Assembly (NCBI GenBank): GCA_018266095.1
Contig: JAFEBC010000214.1
Location: forward strand, 1 to 15,251
Origin: Deltaproteobacteria bacterium
GTDB lineage: Bacteria > Myxococcota > Myxococcia > Myxococcales > 40CM-4-68-19
Length of the DNA: 15,251 nt
Reading direction: 5' to 3'
Shown here: piece by piece, positions 6,558 through 13,772 of the stretch
Layout: every line of letters begins with the position of its first letter
How positions within the stretch are numbered: position 1 is the first letter of the stretch
The notes under the pieces: generated by a model
The model's database searches: none
What the model was told of the DNA's origin: nothing
Seen by the model: only the letters and a program-made list of their open reading frames with translations
Position numbers and translations under genes: made by a program

Positions 6558-7742
6558 TCATCGGTACTCCTCCGCGCCGGGTCCGAACTTCGCGCTGCAC
6601 TCTTTCCACTCGGGCGGCTCCACCCAGTCCCCGATGCTGCGATCGGCCTGGTACGCGAAGCAGACGTGATAGCAGCCGCCCCCGAGGTGCTTGCCCTTGC
6701 CGTGCTGGAAGCAGTCCGCGAGGCAGTCGTCGGCCGGCGTCTTGCGCTTGCGCAGCGCTCCGAGCATGCAGTCGTCGAGCGGCGTCTGCTTCGGCTCGCG
6801 CGAGAGATCGGCTTGGGTCAACGTGAACGCGGCGCCGCCTCCGGCCTCGGCCATGAGCCGCTTGGCGATGAGCTCTGTCGCGGGCGCGATGATGCTGAAG
6901 TGGGAGTGGCCGCGCGCTTCGATGAACGTCAACGGCGCCTTCTCCTTGGACTCCTGCAGCGGCGCGAAGCTGCGCGTCAGCCCGTCCTCGCCCTCGATCA
7001 CGAACGTCGGCGCGGTGATCTCGCTCACCGACATGGCGGGGCTGCGGATGGCGCGATCGTCCTGCGAAGCGTTGTCGAGCGCGGTGCCCGTGCCCCGGTA
7101 GAACTTGATCCACGCCGCCGGTCCGAGCGCGAACACGCCTCGCACGGGCGCGCCGCTCGCCGCCGCCAACAACGCCAGCGTGCCTCCCGTGCTGTGCCCG
7201 CCGAGGTACACGCGCTCGGGATCGACGTCAGGCCGCTTCTTGACGAAGTCGATCGCCGCCAGCACGTCGTCGACCTCTCCGAGGAAGAATTCGTGCTCGC
7301 CCGGGTTGTCATTGCACCCGCGATACGACGGCAGCAGCTCGACCATCCCCGCCTCGCGGAACGCGCGCCCGCTCTGGTCGTTCTCGCGATCGGCCTTGGC
7401 CCACGCGAGCTCGCCGATGCTCCAGTCGAAGCCGCCGTGCAGCCACACGATCGCGGGCCGCTTGGGCCCCTTCTGCACCGGCGTGACGTACGCCGCGTTC
7501 TGTCCGAGCGGGGCGGGGTAGTGGACCAGTTCGAGCACGCCGTCGGGCGGCTTGGGCGCGGGCGTGCGGGCGGCGGGCGCCTGGTGCAGCGTGTTCTTGA
7601 AGACCTTGCGGTGCGCGGCGTAGACGTGCGCGTCGGCGAGGGTCGACGTCGAGAACAAGAAGAGCAGCATTGGGATCGGACGCAAGCGCATGGGTTCAGC
7701 GTACAGCGCAGCGCGCGTCTTGACTTGCAGCCCACGTGTCAT
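6558..7742 (-). CDS. Secreted alpha/beta hydrolase (prolyl-oligopeptidase/dienelactone-hydrolase type) with Cys-rich C-terminal tail
   Basis: 394 aa. ATG 7742 overlaps the upstream gene's TGA as ATGA and has AAGGTGA upstream, so I prefer it; ATG 7691 (MRLRPIP) would give a more ordinary signal-peptide length. A hydrophobic segment (24-38) suggests export. Visible hydrolase elements are the oxyanion motif LHGG (101-104), the nucleophile elbow GHSTGG (Ser184), a probable acid in EGEDG (Asp253), and the His in RGHSHFS (279 or 281, the latter more likely). After the fold ends near 300 comes a tail with six cysteines (325, 340, 344, 357, 361, 382) ending in GDWVEPPEWKEC, unlike a standard hydrolase end. 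The substrate, an ester or peptide, cannot be told. Probably co-translated with the gene upstream. Confidence 0.85.
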   Translation of the reverse strand: MTRGLQVKTRAALYAEPMRLRPIPMLLFLFSTSTLADAHVYAAHRKVFKNTLHQAPAARTPAPKPPDGVLELVHYPAPLGQNAAYVTPVQKGPKRPAIVWLHGGFDWSIGELAWAKADRENDQSGRAFREAGMVELLPSYRGCNDNPGEHEFFLGEVDDVLAAIDFVKKRPDVDPERVYLGGHSTGGTLALLAAASGAPVRGVFALGPAAWIKFYRGTGTALDNASQDDRAIRSPAMSVSEITAPTFVIEGEDGLTRSFAPLQESKEKAPLTFIEARGHSHFSIIAPATELIAKRLMAEAGGGAAFTLTQADLSREPKQTPLDDCMLGALRKRKTPADDCLADCFQHGKGKHLGGGCYHVCFAYQADRSIGDWVEPPEWKECSAKFGPGAEEYR

Positions 7743-8854
7743 GGCGGGGTCACCTTCGGTCGATAGGCATTGGACCAGGTGGGCGTTGCGAGCGAGTCCA
7801 GCACGGCGAATAGGGTCGCCGACACGATGGGCAGATGCCGCGTCCACGTGAGTCCTCCCAGAAAATCCTTGGAGTCGTCGACGAGGTCTTGCACCTCGTA
7901 GCCGGGCATCTGATTCCATGCACGCACGAGGGGCGTGAGGCGGCAGTTGTTCTCCACCCGCGCCAACTCTGCGCCGATCAGCGCGAACTGTTCCGCCCGC
8001 TCGCTTCGCAGGCCAGGACGAGCCAGGGCCGCAGCCGCTGCTTCGGCGATGGCCACACAGCCGTACGACGTCGCACCGAAGTCGGCGATCGCCTGCCTGA
8101 GCTGCTCTCGAGTCAGCACGGTCTGGAGGGCGAAGCACGGTGCACGTAGGGCTCGGCGTGCGCTTGCCTGCGATGAGCTCTCGTTTGAATTCGGGCCTTC
8201 GAAGTCCGCGAGGTCCAGGCTGATCAACGTCGCGGAGAAGGTCCCGACGCAGGTGTGCGTGGAGAACATCAGCGCCGCAAGATGCACCACGTCATCGTGC
8301 GCCGCCGCCGCGTCTCCCTCCAGGCGTCCCCGCAGCAGCCGAGCGCGTGACCACCGCTGCAACTCGATGTAGCGCGGCACCGGGATGTGGATCACGGATA
8401 CGGGCTTGGGCCCTGCGAAGGCGGCCGGCCACACATCCCAAAACTCGAACTCGCGCAAGGCGCTCAGCCAACTCATGTCGAGCGCCTTGGTGGCGGCCGG
8501 ATCGAGCTTCATCCACGCATCGCCGCGCATGCGCTCGGCCAGATCCAGGGGAAACGCATGCGCGCCGCTCGTCTGCGGCCGCGTCCCCGAGGATGCCTCA
8601 AATCCGATCGCCGATTCGAGAAAGGCGCTCGCGTCGTGCCCGGACGTGGGAGTTTGGAAGTTCGTCAGCGCGTCGAGCGTGCGCAAATCTCGGCTCGCTT
8701 CAGGCCAGAAGCGCGCGTGGTCCGCACGCATCGTCTGGACCATTGGCACAACGAGCTTGGCGCGCACGGTGCGGCAGCCCAGCCACACGAGCGCCGCGGC
8801 CACGCCCAACATCGTGAGCCCGATGATGATCCACGGCGTCCACGCCCTGCGCAT
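7739..8854 (-). CDS. Membrane-anchored protein of unknown function
   Basis: 371 aa. ATG 8854 has an excellent ribosome-binding site (GAGGGGG, about 6 bases away). One N-terminal transmembrane helix (about 9-27) follows MRRAW, so the bulk should lie outside the inner membrane. The rest is largely alpha-helical with scattered Cys and many Ala/Arg/Leu. I recognise no domain; segments such as FWDVWPAAF and HIPVPRYIELQRW could serve as search anchors. The stop overlaps the start of the hydrolase gene (ATGA), implying one mRNA and coupled translation, so the two may act together in the periplasm. Divergent from the lipoprotein gene at 8979. Confidence 0.75.
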   Translation of the reverse strand: MRRAWTPWIIIGLTMLGVAAALVWLGCRTVRAKLVVPMVQTMRADHARFWPEASRDLRTLDALTNFQTPTSGHDASAFLESAIGFEASSGTRPQTSGAHAFPLDLAERMRGDAWMKLDPAATKALDMSWLSALREFEFWDVWPAAFAGPKPVSVIHIPVPRYIELQRWSRARLLRGRLEGDAAAAHDDVVHLAALMFSTHTCVGTFSATLISLDLADFEGPNSNESSSQASARRALRAPCFALQTVLTREQLRQAIADFGATSYGCVAIAEAAAAALARPGLRSERAEQFALIGAELARVENNCRLTPLVRAWNQMPGYEVQDLVDDSKDFLGGLTWTRHLPIVSATLFAVLDSLATPTWSNAYRPKVTPP

Positions 8855-8978
8855 TCGCGTCCCCCTCGCGCCACCCTACCGGACCCGACACCCACGCACA
8901 CCTCCCGAGTGCGAATCGTCACGCGCGCGCAGCGTCGCGATCTGGATCTGCCGCGCGCCAGCACATAGCGTTCCATCC

Positions 8979-10067
8979 ATGCGCAGCGTCCTCCTCTGCA
9001 CACTCGCCCTCGCGCTCGTCGCCTGCGGCGGCTCCTCCGGCACGCAATCCCCCAACGACTCCGGCTCCGGCGACAACGACGCCGCCACCGACGCGGGCGA
9101 CGACGACGCGGGGTCGTCCGACGCAGGCACGAGCGACGGCGGCCCCAGCGCGGGCCGCTTCTTCCCGGACGGCGCGTGGATGTACCAGGACATCTCCGAC
9201 GCGGGCGTGAACACGGAGTCGAAGGCGATCACCGACTGGCTCGCGAACAACGGCTCGTGGGGCACCGGCAAGCTGCAGATCGACACGTCGATCGAGGTGC
9301 TCACGGCCGTCAGCAGCACGCCCTTGCTCGACTTCCAGGCATCGAGCGACTTCTACTCACCCGACTGCGACCACGTGAAGATGCCCGTCCCCGTGGGCGG
9401 AAACCTCGAGGGCGAGAGCGGCTACGACTGCACGCAAGACGGCGACTGCCACCTGCTCGTGGTCGATGGCCGCACGAACCAGCTCTTCGAGATGTGGCGC
9501 GCGGACTTCACCGGCGGCACGTTCAACGGCGGCTGCCTCGCGGTCTGGGACATGACCCGCGTGTACGGCCCCGAGGGCCGCGGCGAGCAGTGCACCAGCG
9601 CCGACGCTGCGGGCTTCCCCATCTCACCGCTCTTGTTCACCGCCGACGAAGTGGCCGCGGGACACATCGACCACGCCATCCGCTTCATCTTGCCCAACGC
9701 GCGCATGCGCAAGAAGACGTACGTGCACCCGGGCACGCACGCAGGCGGTCCGAGCGCGACGGGAACGGCGCCGGTGTACGGCTCGCGCTGGCGGCTCAAG
9801 CCCGGCTTCGACATGTCGAGATTGCCCAACGAGGCGGCCCGCACGGTGGCGCGCGCGCTGCAGAAGTACGGGATGGCGCTCGCGGACGGCGGCAACATCG
9901 CGTTCACCGCGCGCAGCGATCAGCGCACGACGCACAAGTGGTCAGGGCTGCTCGGCTCGCACGATCTGCAGGCGATCGTGCCCGGGGACTTCGAGGTGCT
10001 GGACACGGGCACGGTGACGACGCTGACGTTCGATTGCACGCGGACGCCGCTGGGGGTGCGGCCCTGA
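8979..10067 (+). CDS. Secreted lipoprotein of a conserved family of unknown function
   Basis: 362 aa from ATG 8979, the start that gives a clean lipoprotein signal (lipobox LVAC, Cys16). A low-complexity Ser/Gly/Asp-Ala-Gly linker (17-58) is typical of myxobacterial lipoproteins. The globular domain (about 60-362) contains TADEVAAGHIDHAIRFILPN, then a YVHPGTHAGG stretch, YGSRWRLKP, and ARALQKYGMALADGGN. I recall the same ordered motifs in secreted actinobacterial and proteobacterial proteins without an assigned activity. Cys pairs in the middle suggest disulfides. An ORF reading upstream from 8385 is the shadow of the divergent gene and was excluded. A carbohydrate-related function is possible but not shown by the sequence. 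Confidence 0.82.
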   Translation: MRSVLLCTLALALVACGGSSGTQSPNDSGSGDNDAATDAGDDDAGSSDAGTSDGGPSAGRFFPDGAWMYQDISDAGVNTESKAITDWLANNGSWGTGKLQIDTSIEVLTAVSSTPLLDFQASSDFYSPDCDHVKMPVPVGGNLEGESGYDCTQDGDCHLLVVDGRTNQLFEMWRADFTGGTFNGGCLAVWDMTRVYGPEGRGEQCTSADAAGFPISPLLFTADEVAAGHIDHAIRFILPNARMRKKTYVHPGTHAGGPSATGTAPVYGSRWRLKPGFDMSRLPNEAARTVARALQKYGMALADGGNIAFTARSDQRTTHKWSGLLGSHDLQAIVPGDFEVLDTGTVTTLTFDCTRTPLGVRP

Positions 10068-10236
10068 AGTCGCAGGCAACCTGAGATGGGTGCCGCTTTG
10101 CGCGCGGGCACCGTGGTCGCGCGGCGAGGCGCGTCACCATGCGCGGGTTCGTTCCGAGCCGTGTCAGAGGGGTGTGCTAGCCCCAAGCTACGTCGGGCGG
10201 AACGCGTCCAGCAAGCCAGGGTCAGCAACAACAACA

Positions 10237-10264
10237 GGAGCCCCAGCCTGAAGGCTGGGTCTAA
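10237..10264 (+). repeat. Left REP-like palindrome with GGAG foot
   Basis: GGAG (10237-10240) is followed by a perfect 8-bp stem, CCCAGCCT (10242-10249) and AGGCTGGG (10252-10259), with loop GA. All 28 bases are the exact reverse complement of the reconstructed right copy. Homology stops sharply on both sides. Confidence 0.8.
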
Positions 10265-10274
10265 ACAGCCAAGA

Positions 10275-10291
10275 AGCCTCCTGCGGAGGCT
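10275..10291 (+). repeat. Subterminal hairpin upstream of tnpA
   Basis: AGCCTCC-TGC-GGAGGCT is a perfect 7-bp stem with a 3-nt loop, 25 bp before the transposase ATG. IS200 elements carry leader hairpins that limit tnpA expression; the position fits that or a transposase recognition hairpin. Confidence 0.65.
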
Positions 10292-10315
10292 GACGTGCGG
10301 GTGGGCGGGGAAGAA

Positions 10316-10753
10316 ATGGGACGAAAGCAGGTCGAACTGTTCGTGCATCTAGTCTGGGGAACGATGTTGCGGCGGCCAATGATCACGCCAGACATCGAGG
10401 CGGACGCATATGGAGTGGTCGCCGCGAAGACGTGGGAACTGCGGTGCACGCCCGTGGTGATCGGAGGCACCGCTGACCACCTCCACCTGCTCGCGCGATT
10501 TCCCAGCACTGTTCCCGTGGCTCGTCTCGTGGGCGAGGTGAAGGGCGCCTCATCTCATTTCATCAATCACCGATTGGGTCAGACGCGCCGGTTCGCCTGG
10601 CAATCTGGGTTCGGCGCGTTCACGATCGCTACCGACGATGTACCTGCTCTCTCCAGCTACATCCGCGAACAGAAGGTGCACCACGCCCGACAGAACGTCG
10701 TGCCCATGTTTGAACTGTCCGACTCTGATGCCACGTCGGTGCAGCCCCGCTAG
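10316..10753 (+). CDS. tnpA: IS200/IS605-like Y1 (HUH) transposase, REP-associated
   Basis: 145 aa from ATG 10316, with GGGGAAG about 5 bases upstream. The Y1_Tnp fold is intact: HLVWGTMLRRP (11-21), the metal-binding HUH motif His55-Leu-His57 in DHLHLL, LVGEVKGASSHFIN (71-84), FAWQSGFGAF, and the catalytic Tyr115 in SYIREQKVHH. These single-strand transposases cut and join DNA through a 5'-phosphotyrosine. Its flanks, inverted GGAG hairpins, suggest a domesticated REP-associated (RAYT) role or a minimal non-autonomous-style element. No tnpB is present. It looks functional by sequence, though its right end is now disrupted by the nested IS. Confidence 0.9.
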   Translation: MGRKQVELFVHLVWGTMLRRPMITPDIEADAYGVVAAKTWELRCTPVVIGGTADHLHLLARFPSTVPVARLVGEVKGASSHFINHRLGQTRRFAWQSGFGAFTIATDDVPALSSYIREQKVHHARQNVVPMFELSDSDATSVQPR

Positions 10754-10758
10754 GGGCT
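10743..10758 (+). terminator. Hairpin over the tnpA stop codon, terminator-like
   Basis: AGCCCC-GCTA-GGGGCT is a 6-bp GC stem whose loop contains the TAG stop, followed by TTTCT. The short T-run makes it a weak intrinsic terminator, or the right-end structural hairpin of the element. Confidence 0.4.
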
Positions 10759-10768
10759 TTCTGGTTGG

Positions 10769-10788
10769 TTAGACCCAGCCTTCAGGCT
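10769..10788 (-). repeat. Inner portion of right REP-like palindrome plus first target-duplication copy
   Basis: TTAGACCC (10769-10776) followed by AGCCTTCAGGCT (10777-10788). Joined to 12229-12236 (GGGGCTCC) it regenerates the full reverse complement of the left palindrome, which proves that the IS interrupted an existing repeat. Confidence 0.8.
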
Positions 10789-12173
10789 CAGGATTGATCA
10801 CCCCTCGCTTGGTAGCCCCGTTCGAGCAGTTTCAAGTCGTGGAAGCCGCGGGAGAGAGTGAGCCAGCCAGGGTCACCATTGTTGCGCAGATGGCCGCCGA
10901 GACGAGCGATTGCGAGAAGGACATCGCGAGTTGTCGGATGAGGAGGCAGAACGCGCTGACCGAGTTCGTGGCGCAGGCAAGCGATCTGGGCAGCGGAGAC
11001 CATTGACGCAGCGGGCGCGTTTGGGTCGGTTCGAACCATCGTGCGCAAGCGAAGCAGGTGCCAAGCGACCGGCACGGAGAGAGCGAGCACGACCAGCAGG
11101 CCATGAAGCGATTCGAGTTGGCGCTGCTCATAGATGCAACCGGTCTTGAGCGCCTTGAAGAATTCCTCGATGAGCCAGCGTTGCCGGTAGGCATCGACGA
11201 CAGAGAGGATCTGGTCCGGCGTATCGACGGGCAGCGACGTGTACAGCAGCCACTCGACGGGGTCGGTGCCCGCCGGCGGCTCCTTTTCGAGGACGCGCAC
11301 CACGTTGATGACGATGCGTGGCGCGTAGTTCGCGCCGCATGTCAGTGGCCGCAGCAGCTCTGCTCGTTGGTAGGCGCTGATCTCCAGCGTCGCTTTCCGC
11401 GAGTGGCGCGCGGGATGCCGCTTTCGCGACGCTGGTCCGGGCGGCGCCTTACGAGCGCCAAGCGACACTTCGCGCTCGGCCACGACGGGCGCGCCGGCCA
11501 ACAACTCGCCGATCGGACCGCCTTCAGCGCGTCGCTCGCGCTGCGAGAGCCGCACCACGAAGCGTTGCTGCCGCTCCAGCATCTCGGCAAGCAACGCGTA
11601 CGAATCGGCTTCGCGATCCATCACGTGCACCGCGTCTTGCAGCATCTCGTGCGTCGCTCGAGCCGCCCGATTCCAGCGTAGCGCCTCGTTCGTCGCGTCG
11701 TCGGGGCCGACTTTCTTCCGGCTCTTGACCTGGTCGCCGCGCATGACGGCCTCGCAATGCACCACGCCCAACGGCATCGCTGTTGCTGCGTCGATCGCCA
11801 ACGCAAAGTGGCCGAAGAATCCACGCCCCTTCCCAACCACCCGGCCCAATTCTCGTCGCTCGCCTCCGAATACGAAGGCCGTCGTGTCGTGTGCGACCAC
11901 GACCCGTCGCGCCTGCGCTGCTCTCTGCTTCGTCTCGCTCGCGTGCGCGGCGAGTAGCGCATCCGGATCGATGTGCTCGTTTCTCAAGAACCGGTACGCG
12001 CCCTCTAGCTGGCTCGCGTCGCCAAACATCTGCGGCAGGCCCTTGTCAGGCTGCGCCGCAAACTCCTCGATTAGCCTCTTCAGTCGCTCTTCGTTGTGCA
12101 CGTTCGGCAGCTTCGCTCCTGCAAGCTCCCGTTGCACTACCGCTATCGCTGCAGCTCTCTGTCGAGATCCCAT
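10788..12173 (-). CDS. IS4-family (IS50/Tn5-like) DDE transposase
   Basis: 461 aa, close to the Tn5 transposase length of 476. ATG 12173 has AGAGGTG about 3 bases upstream. An N-terminal DNA-binding region (about 1-60, with an FGDASQLEGAYRFL segment like Tnp_DNA_bind) precedes the RNase-H-like core: Asp96 (VVAHDTTAF), Asp186 (MDREADSY) and Glu336 within the YREK signature (Tyr329, Arg332, Glu336, Lys343; YRQRWLIEEFFKALKTG). An insertion of basic and Ala-rich sequence lies between Asp186 and Glu336, as in the family. No frameshift or internal stop is seen, so the enzyme appears active. The terminal TGA lies at the extreme IS end, and its last base coincides with the target-duplication boundary. 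Confidence 0.93.
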   Translation of the reverse strand: MGSRQRAAAIAVVQRELAGAKLPNVHNEERLKRLIEEFAAQPDKGLPQMFGDASQLEGAYRFLRNEHIDPDALLAAHASETKQRAAQARRVVVAHDTTAFVFGGERRELGRVVGKGRGFFGHFALAIDAATAMPLGVVHCEAVMRGDQVKSRKKVGPDDATNEALRWNRAARATHEMLQDAVHVMDREADSYALLAEMLERQQRFVVRLSQRERRAEGGPIGELLAGAPVVAEREVSLGARKAPPGPASRKRHPARHSRKATLEISAYQRAELLRPLTCGANYAPRIVINVVRVLEKEPPAGTDPVEWLLYTSLPVDTPDQILSVVDAYRQRWLIEEFFKALKTGCIYEQRQLESLHGLLVVLALSVPVAWHLLRLRTMVRTDPNAPAASMVSAAQIACLRHELGQRVLPPHPTTRDVLLAIARLGGHLRNNGDPGWLTLSRGFHDLKLLERGYQARGDQS

Positions 12174-12216
12174 CCCACCTCTAGATCACACTCGCCTGAT
12201 GGGGTGTTTGATCCTG
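10789..12216 (-). mobile_element. IS4-family insertion sequence, about 1428 bp, nested in the REP palindrome
   Basis: The ends CAGGATTGATCACCCC (10789-10804) and, inverted, CAGGATCAAACACCCC (12216-12201) match at 13 of 16 positions. They are flanked by AGCCTTCAGGCT on both sides, a duplication of 12 bp, within the IS4-family range. Because the target is itself palindromic, the IS could be 1 or 2 bp longer per end with a 10- or 8-bp duplication. It carries a single transposase gene. Confidence 0.88.
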
Positions 12217-12236
12217 AGCCTTCAGGCTGGGGCTCC
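12217..12236 (-). repeat. Second target-duplication copy plus outer portion of the right REP-like palindrome
   Basis: AGCCTTCAGGCT (12217-12228) then GGGGCTCC (12229-12236), the inverted GGAG foot. The start of the next gene is 17 bp beyond. Confidence 0.8.
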
Positions 12237-12252
12237 AGTCGCGCCGCGCTCA

Positions 12253-12777
12253 ATGCCACCCCTTTCCAGTTACGCTCGAACCTTGTCCACGCCCTCGCGC
12301 CCCCGCAGCCCCCTCCTCCTCGCCACGCTCGCCATCAGCGTCGCCCTCTTCGCGGCCTGCCTCACGCAGAAGTGCTACTGCAGCGGCAACAACGGCTGCG
12401 GCGACTCGCTCGCGGTCCTGCTCACCGGCGGCCTCGGCATCCTCGCGGAGTTCGGGACCCTCTCGGATCACGGCCTCCAGTACCCGGTCGGCGCCACCTT
12501 CACTTGGCTCGCCAATCCGCTGCTCGTGCTCGCGTGGTTCTTCGCGCTGCGCGACCGCAAGGTCGCCCTCGGGCTCGCGGTCGCGGCCAGCGCGCTCTCC
12601 TCGAGCTTCCTCTTGTTCAAGCACGTCATCGGCAGCAACGCAGGTCAGTACACCGACATCATCGGCTATGCCGCCGGCTATTGGCTGTGGGTCGCCAGCG
12701 CCTGCGTGCTCGCCCTCGGGCTGGCCGTCGACACGTTGCGCTCCCGCGCGCCCGCTCAGGCCCCGCGCGGCGCGTAG
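12253..12777 (+). CDS. Small multi-pass membrane protein of unknown function
   Basis: 174 aa from ATG 12253, the first Met of the membrane protein; there is no clear ribosome-binding site. Hydrophobic segments at about 21-37, 52-69, 84-100, 103-123 and 138-160 suggest four or five helices. A Cys cluster (36, 41, 43, 49; TQKCYCSGNNGCGDS) follows the first helix and probably sits outside the membrane. No family recognised. It begins 17 bp after the REP/IS boundary, so the mobile DNA separates it from any original upstream promoter. Its last 22 bp overlap the convergent hydrolase gene. The absence of shadow-like composition and the coherent helices support a real gene. Confidence 0.68.
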   Translation: MPPLSSYARTLSTPSRPRSPLLLATLAISVALFAACLTQKCYCSGNNGCGDSLAVLLTGGLGILAEFGTLSDHGLQYPVGATFTWLANPLLVLAWFFALRDRKVALGLAVAASALSSSFLLFKHVIGSNAGQYTDIIGYAAGYWLWVASACVLALGLAVDTLRSRAPAQAPRGA

Positions 12778-13676
12778 AACTCCCGCAGCAGCGCGAACAG
12801 CGCCTCCGGCTCCTCGACGTGCGCGAACGAGCCGCTCTTCTCCATCCACACGAACTTCGCCTGCGGCGCGTGCCTCGCGAAGTCGCGCTGCAGGCGCGGA
12901 TAGAGCGCGCGATCGTAGCGGCCCGCCAGGATCATCAGCGGGCACGCGATCTCCTTGAGGCGAGGCCGGAAGTCCGGGATGTGCGGCACCTCGCCGCCGA
13001 TGATGAAGTCGACGTCGGCGCCGCAGTAGATCGGGTACAGCTCGAGGTTGCGCGCCGCCGGATCGTAGAGGCCCGTGAGCTTGCTCGCGTTGTCGGGATC
13101 GTAGAAGCGCACCAGCGCGAACGCGTGCGCGAACAGCTTCTGCATCTCCGGCGCCGTCGAGGGCACGCCGCGCTCGTGCAGCGCGACGATCTGGTCCCAC
13201 ACGTCCGGGAACTGGTTCTGGAGCTCGCGGTTCAGGTTCCCGTGGTTCTCCTGCCACATCTGCGGCGAGTGCAGCGTGTTCGCCAGCACCACCGACTTGA
13301 GCAGCCGCGGATGCTCGAGCGCCAGCGCCTGCGCGAGGACGCCGCCGAAGGAGAAGCCGAACACGTGCAGCGGGCCGTGCCCGAGGGCCTGGATGGCCGC
13401 GGCCACATCGGCGACATCGCTCGCGAACGTGAGCTCGCGCAGCGACTTCGGCCTCGGCGACGAGCCGCGCCCGAAGAGGTCGAGGTAGATGACCTCGTGC
13501 GTCTTCGCCAGCTCGGAGAAGCTGGGGTGGAACACGCTGTGCGAGCCCGCCGGGCCCAGGCCCGAGAGGACGAGCACGGGTTCGCCCGCGCCCTCACGCT
13601 CGATCCAGACCTGCCGGCCGCCGCCGAGGTCGAGGAGTTGTCCGGGCGCGTGCTTCACGGTCTTCTGATCGTTCAT
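12756..13676 (-). CDS. Alpha/beta hydrolase, proline-iminopeptidase-like (S33)
   Basis: 306 aa. ATG 13676 is chosen because AAAGGTGG sits 5-6 bases upstream; the GTG at 13685 lies within that ribosome-binding site. The catalytic triad is readable: Ser109 in GFSFGG, Asp255 in AGRYDRAL, and His286 in SFAHVEEPE, with a SGLGPAGSHSVF oxyanion region near 38-49 and YLDLFGRGSS as strand 4. A lid of about 110 residues, rich in Phe, Tyr and Asn, precedes the acid residue. There is no signal peptide, so it is cytoplasmic. The family covers peptidases, haloalkane dehalogenases, epoxide hydrolases and lactonases; the substrate cannot be assigned. The end overlaps the membrane-protein gene by 22 bp, tail to tail. 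Confidence 0.88.
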   Translation of the reverse strand: MNDQKTVKHAPGQLLDLGGGRQVWIEREGAGEPVLVLSGLGPAGSHSVFHPSFSELAKTHEVIYLDLFGRGSSPRPKSLRELTFASDVADVAAAIQALGHGPLHVFGFSFGGVLAQALALEHPRLLKSVVLANTLHSPQMWQENHGNLNRELQNQFPDVWDQIVALHERGVPSTAPEMQKLFAHAFALVRFYDPDNASKLTGLYDPAARNLELYPIYCGADVDFIIGGEVPHIPDFRPRLKEIACPLMILAGRYDRALYPRLQRDFARHAPQAKFVWMEKSGSFAHVEEPEALFALLREFYAPRGA

Positions 13677-13741
13677 GGGAACCACCTTTCGCGTCTTCAG
13701 ATACGCGAAGCCGGACCCGGCTGCTGGCCGTTTTCGGACAT

Positions 13742-13762
13742 CGGATCGGGAGCCCTGATCCG
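13742..13762. promoter_or_regulatory. Palindrome between the two minus-strand genes
   Basis: CGGATC-GGG-AG-CCC-T-GATCCG is a nearly perfect inverted repeat lying 10 bp past the stop of the small hypothetical gene and 66 bp upstream of the hydrolase ATG. No T-run follows on the minus strand, so an operator for the hydrolase gene is as likely as a terminator. A second small hairpin, AGCCG-GACC-CGGCT, lies at 13709-13722. Confidence 0.35.
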
Positions 13763-13772
13763 TGCCCCGCGC

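Larger units (their letters stand above)
10237..12236. mobile_element. IS200-like/REP-flanked element, interrupted by an IS4-family insertion
   Basis: The element is bounded by 28-bp perfectly inverted palindromes, each with GGAG at its outer foot, around one HUH transposase gene. Removing the nested IS and one target duplication gives an original size of about 560 bp. GGAG-plus-hairpin ends in inverted orientation are the layout of RAYT/REP systems; canonical IS200 elements lack terminal inverted repeats. Confidence 0.75.

Noticed and set aside
8385..8978. Upstream extension of the lipoprotein gene at 8979
   Set aside because: It is antisense to the membrane-anchored gene and would bury the lipoprotein signal peptide internally.
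10086..10352. 88-aa ORF over the left end of the mobile element
   Set aside because: It reads through the REP palindrome and subterminal hairpin; composition is repeat-derived and it overlaps the supported tnpA start.
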